Assembly: GCF_019443105.1 (NCBI RefSeq)
Contig: NZ_JAHZIJ010000005.1
Location: 186,001 to 250,000, forward strand
From: Paenibacillus oenotherae
Lineage (GTDB): Bacteria; Bacillota; Bacilli; Paenibacillales; Paenibacillaceae
Direction of reading: 5' to 3'
Length of the DNA stretch: 64,000 nucleotides
Below the pieces are notes generated by a model. The model worked only from the letters and a program-made list of their open reading frames with translations. It had not been told where the DNA came from and ran no database searches. Shown in pieces: positions 1-9,300 of the stretch (its first letter is position 1; every line of letters starts with the position of its first letter). A program made the translations under genes and the position numbers.

Positions 1-1572
1 CTCTTCCTTGCTCGAAACAATGATCGCCAGCCGGTGACTGTAATGCCCTCTCCCGACGCTTGCTGTATAACAAATATCAGCAATATCGGATGCAGCCGTC
101 CGCAGATAACGCGTATAAGAGGCGATCAATTGGCGCAGCGCATTCTCCGACCTTGCCGACAGCGTGAAAATATACTCGCCGGAACGGCTGCCTTCGACCT
201 TCGCTTCGTCAGGGGCCTCCTCCAGAATGACATGACAGTTGGTTCCGCTAATGCCGAAAGAGCTGATTCCGCATCTTCGCGGCCCCGATGCCTGCCAGTC
301 GATAACCTGATCGACCAGATATACCGGAGACTCAGTAAAATTGATATACGGATTCGGATTGCGGAATCCGACGGTTGGAGTCAGCTTTTGATGTTTCATA
401 CATAAAATCATCTTGATAATGGAAGCAATGCCGGCACCGCCCAGCAAATGTCCGATATTCGTCTTCACGCTTCCGATTCCGCAAAATTGTTTTTTATCTG
501 TATATTTTTTGAACGCATCGCTAATTCCCTGAATTTCGATCGGATCGCCCAGCTTGGTGCCCGTGCCGTGCGCTTCAATATAAGAAATCGACTCCGGTTC
601 GATCCCGGCGTTCTTCCAGGCCCGTTCCAGCAATTTGGTCTGCGCTTCCGAATTCGGTGCTGTTATTCCGTTTGATGTGCCGTCTCCGTTAGAGGCAATT
701 CCCTTTATTAGTGCGTATACCGGCACTCTTTTTCTTCTCGCTTCTTCAAGCGGCATAATGACAATGGTTGCAATCCCTTCGCCCCATACCGTACCGTCCG
801 CATCACGGTCAAATGTACTGACATGACCATCCGGCGATTCCAGCACGCTGACCTCGAAAGGCATGACCCCTAAATTGACCCCTCCTACAATCGCCGAGGT
901 GCAATCTCCATTATGAATCGATTGGCACGCATTCTGTAAGGCAATCAGACTTGATGAGCATGCCGTATCGACGACCAGAGTCGGCCCCTGCAGATTTAGA
1001 ATATATGAGATCCTTCCGGCAATAATGCTGGCGATAGACCCTGTCATCAACAGGGGATCTTCAATGTTCGTCATTTTGCAATACTCAGGGAAATAGGTCG
1101 TCTCCATCCCTACGAACACGCCCATATTGGAGCCGGATAATTGCGCAGGACCGATCCCGCTATCCTCAATGGCCTCCCATGCAGCTTGCAGAAACAGCCT
1201 TTGATAAGGATCCATCAGCTTTGCTTCCTTCTGGGATATCCGGAAGAAAGAAGCATCGAATTTATCAATCTCCTGCAGGAATCCGCCGTTGCGATACTTG
1301 TGATCAGCCTTCAGGAACCGCTCCACATCCGCTCTTCTGGACTGGGGGAAAGGGGCGATGGCCGATCTTCCCTGACTTAGCAATTCCCAGAATTCATCGG
1401 GGTTGCTGGCGCTCGGATAGTTGCAAGAGATTCCGACAATAGCGATTTCACGATTTTCTTGCTCGCCATTCAAGCCGTTCAGCTCCGTTAATAAAGCTGT
1501 TGTTTCATTTAGAGACAGTTTCTTCTCCGAAAATTGCGATAGGATGTATTTCCCGATCTGACTCATTGCCAT
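1..1572 (-). CDS. Polyketide synthase, N-terminal part (ketosynthase); cut by window edge
   Basis: The reading frame is open from a start at 1572 (MAMSQIGKY; alternative ATG at 1566) to the left edge. An N-terminal helix (about residues 1-30) resembles the start of the preceding PKS and is probably a docking element. It is followed by a ketosynthase with VDTACSSSL (catalytic Cys), EAHGTGTKLGDP and VKTNIGH (the two catalytic His), ending near GTNCHVILEEAP, then a post-KS linker. The KS would carry out decarboxylative condensation of malonyl units. The gene starts 1 bp after the stop of the upstream PKS, behind AAGGGAG. It is the most distal cluster gene visible; its remaining domains lie outside, so the reduction level of this module is unknown. 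Confidence 0.93.
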   Translation of the reverse strand, partial: MAMSQIGKYILSQFSEKKLSLNETTALLTELNGLNGEQENREIAIVGISCNYPSASNPDEFWELLSQGRSAIAPFPQSRRADVERFLKADHKYRNGGFLQEIDKFDASFFRISQKEAKLMDPYQRLFLQAAWEAIEDSGIGPAQLSGSNMGVFVGMETTYFPEYCKMTNIEDPLLMTGSIASIIAGRISYILNLQGPTLVVDTACSSSLIALQNACQSIHNGDCTSAIVGGVNLGVMPFEVSVLESPDGHVSTFDRDADGTVWGEGIATIVIMPLEEARRKRVPVYALIKGIASNGDGTSNGITAPNSEAQTKLLERAWKNAGIEPESISYIEAHGTGTKLGDPIEIQGISDAFKKYTDKKQFCGIGSVKTNIGHLLGGAGIASIIKMILCMKHQKLTPTVGFRNPNPYINFTESPVYLVDQVIDWQASGPRRCGISSFGISGTNCHVILEEAPDEAKVEGSRSGEYIFTLSARSENALRQLIASYTRYLRTAASDIADICYTASVGRGHYSHRLAIIVSSKEE

Positions 1573-1573
1573 A

Positions 1574-4500
1574 TCACTCCCTTGTCCGACTTTTCAGCGT
1601 CATTTGCTGGGCGCTATCGATCGAAATCATGCCACTTTCCAGCTTCTTCAATATCTCAACCATCGACTCATTCTCTTCCGGCACGGATGAGCTTGTTGCT
1701 TGCTCCAACTGGGAACGCTCCCCTATCATTTGCGATAAATGAGCGATCGAAGGATGCGAGAACAAATCCGTAATATTAACCTTGCCGGGATAATGCTTGC
1801 CGACCTCTACAATAAATTTTGTCGCCAGTATGGAATCGCCGCCCAGCTCATAGAAGTTGTCATAGATGCTGACTTCGGCGACACCAAGAACATGGGACCA
1901 TATTTCCGCCAATTTCTTCTCGACCTCGGAGTAGCCCTGATTGTGTCTTCCCAGCAAAGTGATCTCCATCCCCTTCTCTTCTTCCACCGCTGCATACTGC
2001 TTCTTCTCGCCTTGAGAGGCGTAGCCCGCATAGTCGAAATACGGCGCGGTCTCCTCCTTCGAAGCGGCGTCCTTCTGAATCCGTCCTGGTACAACTGTGC
2101 CCGAGCAGGACTCGAAGATATGATTCAAGCAGGTTATTGCTTCGCTATTGCTCATCGCACAGATCCATGAGTCGGCATCCGCCCCGAACCTGACTGCCAT
2201 CCCGACATCCTTCCACGAAGGCCAATTGATCGAAATCGTTCTCAGTCCGGCTTTATTGCGGTAATCCGAATAAGCATCCATAAAGGCATTCGCCGCAACA
2301 TAATCCATTTGCCCCGGCTCTGCGGTCAATGACATAGCAGAAGAGCACATCATAAACAGGTCAGGGGGATCATTGCGCGTCAGATGATCCAACAGATAGA
2401 CGCCCTCAATCTTCGGTGCCAATACCTTCCCGATAGCAGATGCGTCCTTGAATAGCAGAAACCCTTGTCCCGCTTCACCTGCACAATGGACAATCCCTTT
2501 AATACGGCCGTAAGCAGCGCGAAGGCCTTCTACCGCCCTCTCCATAGCCGCAGCGTCGGTGACATCCGCCTGAATAAGAAGAACCCGCGATCCGTTTTCT
2601 TCCAGCTTTAGAATCTTCCTGATCGTCTCGCAAATCCGGGGCTCCTCATTCGTTTGCAGGAGATCGTCCCACTCATCACGCTCTGGAAATCTGCTGCGGT
2701 TCAATAAAGCGAGCACGGCTTTTTCCTTGCTTGCAAGGTAAGCGGACACTTCAAGACCGATACCGCCCAGCCCGCCTGTTACCACATACAGGCCGCCCGC
2801 TGTTCCATCAGCGGATTGTTCATTCCCTGCTGCCGGCGCCGGATATCGGACGAGATGCGGCACATATTTGATCCCGGATCTGAAGGAAACCAAATATTTG
2901 TCATCCTGGGCAAACAAATGGGCGCACACCAGTGCTGTAGAGGTTTCACTATCCGTATCGATGCTGTTGCAAATGAACTGCGGGTACTCTTTCGAGATAA
3001 TTTTCCCCATTGCGGCAATGCCGGATAAGACCGGGTCAATGGCTGCTTCCTCATTAGTGACCGCATTCGCATGCTGGCAGAGAATCGTAAGCGGCAATTT
3101 ATGTTCCCGATGCTCCCTGTTCAGCAGACACTTAATCAAACGCTGGAAGTTCAACATATATCGCTGCATGCGATCGTTCGCTTCCTCGGGGATGAAAGAG
3201 CTGTTCCACGATGGAATGCACAGGACATGATCCAGTGCCGAGTCGGCTACTAAAGCTAATGCTCTGTCATAATCCTCTTCCGAATCACTAACTGTGATCT
3301 CTTTTTGATCCAGGCTGGCTAAGAAGCGCTCACCTCTGCGAATAACGGTTACTTCATGTCCCGAATTCCGCAGTTCAGCGATGACCTCACGCGACGGATC
3401 CTCCTCGAAGGCTGCAATCAAGATGCGCTTCTGATTCACGGATATGCTGGAGATATCAGCCATCTGCACCGGCTTCCATGTTATCCGGTGCAAATCAGGC
3501 AGCGAATTCGAAGCATCCATAGTAAAGAGACGGGTATCATTAACTCTCTTAATAGCAAAGCTCTTGATCTCGATGATCACTTCACCCTCCGAATCCAGCA
3601 GCGCAATATCAAATAACATCGCCTCCTGGTGGTCCGGATTGCTTATTAATCTGTGGTAGCAATAGAACGTCTGCGGGATTGGCTTGTATATGGCCAGCTC
3701 TCCGTATGACAGCGGCAGGTACATCCCGTTCCCGTATCGTTGGCTGACGGCATTGACAGCACTATCCAACAAAGCAGGATGGAGGCAATAAGCGCTCAAA
3801 TCCTCGGTCAATGAATCTGGCAAGTGCAATTCAACGAGAAATTGATGGCCCTTGTAGCGAAAGCTCCGTATATTCTGCCATCTTGGGCCAAGTGCAAACG
3901 GCTTTTGCCTGTCTTCATCTTCCAGAAGCCCTTCTGTCTCTGTGCAGTGCTGAAGAATCTCGTTCAGATTGTAAGCAGGGGCTGCCGACTGCCGGCCAAC
4001 TCCCTCGCCTTCAACATGCACAACCCAGCTGTCATCCTGCCTGCTCGCCACCGTGAACTTGACCTCATTATTGGCATCGGGCTTCGTCACCGTCGTCTGT
4101 ACAAGCATGCGGCTATCATCATTCAGGATGAGCGGACTGTGAAACAGAATATTGCGATAGCTGAACATCGCGCCAAAAGTTCGGCATGCCTGTGTAACCA
4201 TCTCCAGATACGTGGTACCCGGAACGACATACCGGCCAAGAATTTTATGCTCCGACAGCACCCAATGCTTGCGGGTATCAAAGACGGTTTCGAATACGAG
4301 CCCATTCACCGAATCCGAGACAAGCCTGTGCAGCAAATCAGAAGACATGCTTGCAGAAGAGTCAGCGAATTTGCGCGGGGAAGCCCAGAAGCGCTTGCGT
4401 TCCAGTGGATAGGTCGGAATGCTGCATTTGTCATATTGGCCTCTCAAAATTTCAAACCAGCGCAAGTCAGCACCGCCAATATACAATCGGGCCACCTGTG

Positions 4501-6373
4501 ACCAGAGATGGCGAGCATGATTGCGATCGTACGGCATGGACCCATCGGCCAAATACGCTTCAACCAATTGCTCGGCCGCACTGCCCAATTGACGCTTTTC
4601 GGCTTCGGTTACATCGCCGCGGGCTCTTTCGCTTTTCAGATTGGGCACGACCTGGTGATAGCCGTACAAGATCCCCTCGTCTTCTGCTTCATCGCCACAA
4701 TGATTCAGAATAAAGGATAGCTTGCTTTTCAGCTCTTTAAAGGAGTCTGCGACCAGCGCATAGCGATAGGCGTAATGCCCCCGGCCTGCCAGCGAGGTAC
4801 GGCAATAATCCAGGTAATCCGCCTCTGCTGCCCGGCCTGCATAGTCGTAGTGCTTGTGAGCCAGTGTGCGAAGACCCTCCAGGCTTTTCGCCGAGAAGGC
4901 GAATAGTGCGGGAGAGGAGACGCTGCCGTCTGTTCCGTGCTTATTCTCCTCCCCTTGAAACTCCTCCACGATGAGATGGCAATTCGTACCGCTGAATCCG
5001 AAGGAGCTAATACCTGCTCTGCGCAATGTGTTCGAGCTTTCCCAGTGTATAGCTCTATCGTTGACATACAGAGGGCTGTCTTCAAAAGGAATGTGCATAT
5101 TGCTTTTCGTGAAGAATAAATTTGCCGGAATCTCTTTATTTTTGAGAGACAATACAACCTTCATCAGAGACGCGAGGCCAGATGCTCCTACCGTATGCCC
5201 GATATTGGTTTTTACCGAGCCAATTGCACAGAACTGCCTCTTGCTCGTCTGCTTGCGAAAGGCATTCGTAATGCCTTTAATTTCGATAGGATCCCCCAGC
5301 GCGGTTCCGGTTCCATGCGCCTCAATATAACTGATAGATTCAGCAGGAACAGCTGCATCTTCCAACGCGCGAATAATAGCTTCTTCCTGCGCTTCCAGAT
5401 TCGGAGCTGTTATTCCGTTTGAAGCGCCATCGTTGTTGATTGCGCTGCCCCGGACTACAGCATAGATATGATCCCGATCCAGCAATGCTTGTTTCAACGG
5501 TTTTAACAGAACAACACCGGCTCCTTCCCCCAGTACCGTCCCATCGGCCCCATTGTCGAATGTTCTGACCCTGCTTTGCCTGGATTCGATCATATTCAGC
5601 GAATGATTTTTATTAGGGAAGAATATGAGATTGATTCCTGCGGCTATTGCCATATCGCATTCCTTGCTCTGCAGGGATCGGCATGCGGTATGAACCGCGA
5701 CAAGCCCCGAAGAGCAGGCCGTGTCCAGTACGATGCTTGGCCCTTTCAGATTGAACAGATACGATATCCGGCTTGAGAGTATCCCTGCATATGAGCCTGT
5801 AAGATGCAGCTGATCGGCCGTGGATACGAGTTTGTAGTAGGGCGTTTCCGTATGATCCCTGCCCACGAATACCCCGGTCCTGCTGCCATGCAGGCTTTTT
5901 CCGCCATATCCGCCGTCTTCCATCGCCTCATACGCTGTTTCCAGCAGAATTCTCTGGTAAGGGTCCATAAAGCTGGCTTCTGAAGGCGGGATAGAGAAAA
6001 AGGAAGCGTCGAAGCAATCAATCCGATCCAGAAAAGCTCCTTCCCCGTAGATATCCCCGCTAAGGTTCTCCAGCGGTTCTTCAGTTAACAGAAGCGCCGA
6101 CGAAGGCTGGGACAAATAGGTGTCGATGTCCCTCTTTCGCAAGTCCGGGAACTTTCCGATCGAACAAACTCCGCCAGACAGCTGCGACCAATAGTCATCC
6201 GGCGAGCTTGCTCCAGGATAACGGCAGGCCATTCCGATAATAGCAATCGGCTGCTTCTCCTGCCCTTCCGACTTTACAAGTTCATTCAACAGTCCTTTGG
6301 CTTCAAGGGGCGTCAGCTTTTGCGCTGCTACCTGATCAAATATATACTTTCTTATGGTTTCCAATTTGTTCAT
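1574..6373 (-). CDS. Trans-AT polyketide synthase module KS-DH-KR-ACP
   Basis: A 1599-residue PKS. Domains in order: N-terminal docking helices (1-35); KS (about 40-470) with DTACSSG, EAHGTGTALGDP and KTNIGH; a ~200-residue post-KS linker ending in YPLERKRFW; DH (about 690-950) with HKILGRYVVP matching HxxxGxxxxP and HPALLDSA; KR (about 1120-1400) with TGGLGGIG and an S...Y...N catalytic set in CSSAMSL..DYVAAN; ACP with GGDSI (Ser near 1514); and a C-terminal tail with LESGMISIDSA that looks like a docking helix. No acyltransferase lies between KS and DH, so malonyl must be supplied in trans, presumably by the AT encoded at 11096-12376. The expected chemistry is one extension leaving an alpha,beta double bond. 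It starts 26 bp after the upstream PKS. Confidence 0.95.
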   Translation of the reverse strand: MNKLETIRKYIFDQVAAQKLTPLEAKGLLNELVKSEGQEKQPIAIIGMACRYPGASSPDDYWSQLSGGVCSIGKFPDLRKRDIDTYLSQPSSALLLTEEPLENLSGDIYGEGAFLDRIDCFDASFFSIPPSEASFMDPYQRILLETAYEAMEDGGYGGKSLHGSRTGVFVGRDHTETPYYKLVSTADQLHLTGSYAGILSSRISYLFNLKGPSIVLDTACSSGLVAVHTACRSLQSKECDMAIAAGINLIFFPNKNHSLNMIESRQSRVRTFDNGADGTVLGEGAGVVLLKPLKQALLDRDHIYAVVRGSAINNDGASNGITAPNLEAQEEAIIRALEDAAVPAESISYIEAHGTGTALGDPIEIKGITNAFRKQTSKRQFCAIGSVKTNIGHTVGASGLASLMKVVLSLKNKEIPANLFFTKSNMHIPFEDSPLYVNDRAIHWESSNTLRRAGISSFGFSGTNCHLIVEEFQGEENKHGTDGSVSSPALFAFSAKSLEGLRTLAHKHYDYAGRAAEADYLDYCRTSLAGRGHYAYRYALVADSFKELKSKLSFILNHCGDEAEDEGILYGYHQVVPNLKSERARGDVTEAEKRQLGSAAEQLVEAYLADGSMPYDRNHARHLWSQVARLYIGGADLRWFEILRGQYDKCSIPTYPLERKRFWASPRKFADSSASMSSDLLHRLVSDSVNGLVFETVFDTRKHWVLSEHKILGRYVVPGTTYLEMVTQACRTFGAMFSYRNILFHSPLILNDDSRMLVQTTVTKPDANNEVKFTVASRQDDSWVVHVEGEGVGRQSAAPAYNLNEILQHCTETEGLLEDEDRQKPFALGPRWQNIRSFRYKGHQFLVELHLPDSLTEDLSAYCLHPALLDSAVNAVSQRYGNGMYLPLSYGELAIYKPIPQTFYCYHRLISNPDHQEAMLFDIALLDSEGEVIIEIKSFAIKRVNDTRLFTMDASNSLPDLHRITWKPVQMADISSISVNQKRILIAAFEEDPSREVIAELRNSGHEVTVIRRGERFLASLDQKEITVSDSEEDYDRALALVADSALDHVLCIPSWNSSFIPEEANDRMQRYMLNFQRLIKCLLNREHREHKLPLTILCQHANAVTNEEAAIDPVLSGIAAMGKIISKEYPQFICNSIDTDSETSTALVCAHLFAQDDKYLVSFRSGIKYVPHLVRYPAPAAGNEQSADGTAGGLYVVTGGLGGIGLEVSAYLASKEKAVLALLNRSRFPERDEWDDLLQTNEEPRICETIRKILKLEENGSRVLLIQADVTDAAAMERAVEGLRAAYGRIKGIVHCAGEAGQGFLLFKDASAIGKVLAPKIEGVYLLDHLTRNDPPDLFMMCSSAMSLTAEPGQMDYVAANAFMDAYSDYRNKAGLRTISINWPSWKDVGMAVRFGADADSWICAMSNSEAITCLNHIFESCSGTVVPGRIQKDAASKEETAPYFDYAGYASQGEKKQYAAVEEEKGMEITLLGRHNQGYSEVEKKLAEIWSHVLGVAEVSIYDNFYELGGDSILATKFIVEVGKHYPGKVNITDLFSHPSIAHLSQMIGERSQLEQATSSSVPEENESMVEILKKLESGMISIDSAQQMTLKSRTRE

Positions 6374-6399
6374 CTCTCTTCAATCGATTTCTTATAGCT

Positions 6400-9300
6400 C
6401 TACATCTGCTTGTTATCTCGCTTATGGGCGCGAAATAATTGCTCTGCTTCGCTTGCGGCGATTTCTCCCTCTGCCAATCTGGCCAGCAGCAAATCGATAT
6501 CATCATGAGGATCTGCCGATTGGTTGGATTGTGAAGCTTGAGAGTCACTTGGTCCCAGGTTTTCTTGAACGGTCGAAGCAACATAGTCTGTCATTTCCTT
6601 GACACTTGAATAGGTGAACATATCGGTTATATCAAATACGCCAGGAAAGTAATGATTCAGTTCCTTCAACAATCGGGTTGCAATAATGGAATCGCCGCCC
6701 AGATCACTGAATGTGTCCTCATCATCGAATTCCGGCAGGCCGAGAACCGTCTGCCAGGCATCCCGTATGTCATCTGCAATACTCCGCGAATGCTTCCTGC
6801 CTTCCTTTACTGCCCGCTCTCCCACTGCTGCCGGCGTTTGTCCTGACGGCTTCCCTTGCTCCTTCATCTCACTGGAGAGCGGGGCTTCAGCAGCAACCGG
6901 AACCGTATTTATACCGTAATTGAAACGGACATATTCCCCGTCGGGAGCAGTATTCAACTCGCCTATAATCAGACGGCTATATGGGCTGGCAATTGCTGAA
7001 TCCATTGCGGTTAAGGCATCCCCTGTAGCTATCGCCTTAAACAGGCCGCGATCATGGTTGGCGCCATAGTTGACCGCCATCCCGGTTTCCTTCCATGGCG
7101 GCCAATGGATGCTCAACATCCGTCTGCCTTTATTGGCACTGCCTGCTGCATAAGCATCCATGAAGGCGTTGGCACAGGTATAATCCCCCTGTCCTACTCC
7201 GCCCAATAATGAAGTAACGGACGAGAAAAGAACTGTAAAATCAATCGGGTCGTGATCCGTATAACGATCCAGCAGCCACGTTCCCCGTATCTTCGGAGCC
7301 AGCACTTCCTGAAATGCGCTCATTTCTTTACGTACAAGGATGCCGTCTCCCGCTACGCCAGCAGCATGGAATATGCCGGAGATCGGCCCCAATTCAACGC
7401 GGATTCTGTCCAGCACAGCGGTTACGGCCTGCTCGTCAGAGATATCGGCGCTATACTTCCGCACCTCGCTGCCGCCTTGCTCTATGGCATTCAAAATACG
7501 GCTCGCGGGATGCTCCGGAAGATGATGGGGCACTGATGCAGCATTCCGGCTGATCAATGCAATTCTCAGCCTTCTGCCGCTTGAGATATGCCTCGCAATC
7601 TCCAGTCCTAGTCCGCCAAGCCCGCCTGTTATGACATAGACCCCGCCTTCCCTGTAGAGGTCAGGTTTCAATGAGGCCTCTTCGATAAGAACAGGCTTCA
7701 GACAAGGCGTTCTGCGCTGGTCATCCCGGAGTACAACCTCGTAATCTGCATGGTCAGTAATCAACTCCGGGAGGATCTGCTCTATCTTGAAGCTGGAGCC
7801 AATATCCAGACTTCTGCAAACAATGTGCGAATTCTCCTGGCCAATTACTCTCGCCAGGCCGATTAATGAAGACGCTATTGCATCATTGGCCGCTTTCTCT
7901 TCTTTATCTATCGCATTGGCATGTTGTGTAATGAGGGACAGATCCACCCTTGCTTTTCTTTTGGCTAAGACGCGCCCCAGGTGAAACAGGCCCTCGATCA
8001 TCGTTTCCACTGAGCCGTTCAGCCCATCGAGCGCTGCCCATTCAGCATCTGCTGCAATGGAGGCCAGATGTATGATTCCGCCAAGCTCCGTTTCCTTGAA
8101 CTGCTCCAATAAACGTATGCAGTCCGACTCCACAGGGCGCATCGTGAATGTGCCATCGGGCAGTCTATCGAATGCCTCTCCATAGCGGACTTTCACAATC
8201 CGCGCTCCGCATATGTGAAGAGCCTCTGCAAGGGCATGTCCGATTCCTTTCCCGTCCAGCAAAATAATAAATACTTTGTCTGCAATTGATTTCGTATTCC
8301 CTTGCAGGGCTTTGCTGACCCAATTAACGCCATAGAACTTGCCGTCTCCGCTATGCGGCCCGGCTTTTCTCGAATAAACCTTCTTCATCGAATACTGCTC
8401 AATGCCCGCCACCGGCTCGCCCTCGGCATCGACAATCCCAATGTTGAACGTAGCTGTCTCCTCATTTTCCTTCACTTTAGACATTAAGCTGTAAATTTCC
8501 CCCGGGAACGGCTTATACATATGAATCGCCTTGTAAGACCAGGGCAAATACAGATGCTGCTTGCCGGAGTTCATGGACAGATGAACCGCATTGTCCATCA
8601 ATGCGGGATGGACTGCATAATGCTCCAGGTCTCCGGCCAATTCTTCACGCAGTTTCAAATGCGACAGAACTACGCTGCCTTTCTCATAAATGCCGACCAT
8701 ATTGTCCCAGCGTTTTCCGGTAATGACCTCTTTGGCCGAAACCAGATTCTCATCATTCAACGGAATAGGATTGGCATCATGCATCATGCCGTTAAGATCG
8801 ACTCTGCCGGGTATCGATACAGGATCAGCCAGCATCACGCCGCCCTCTGCATGAATATCCCATGATCCGTCCAAGGATTGGCTTGCAACCGTGAATGTTT
8901 TCATTGCTCCCTTGTGGCGTATAAGGATTTGCAATACTTTTGCCTGATCCCGCTGTAGTGCGAATGGTTTAACAAACAGCACGTTCTCGAACCGCACATA
9001 CTGATTGGCGAGAACCTCTTCCGTAGTCATCATGATCGTTCTGATCATGTCCAAATACGCGGTTCCCGGAACGACGAAGCTCTCCTCCACTTGATGCTCA
9101 GACAAGATCCAATGGCGGTCGGCATTCAATTCCGTTTCATAGATGTCTCCGTCCACTGACGAGGTTATGCGGCGAATTTCCGGAACAGCCCCATGCGGCT
9201 CATTGCTCGGCAGCCAAACCCGCTGTTTATCGAAAGGATAGGTGGGAAGAGGGAGGATTCTTCCGGAATTAGCAGGATATACAGAAGTCCATGCGATGTC

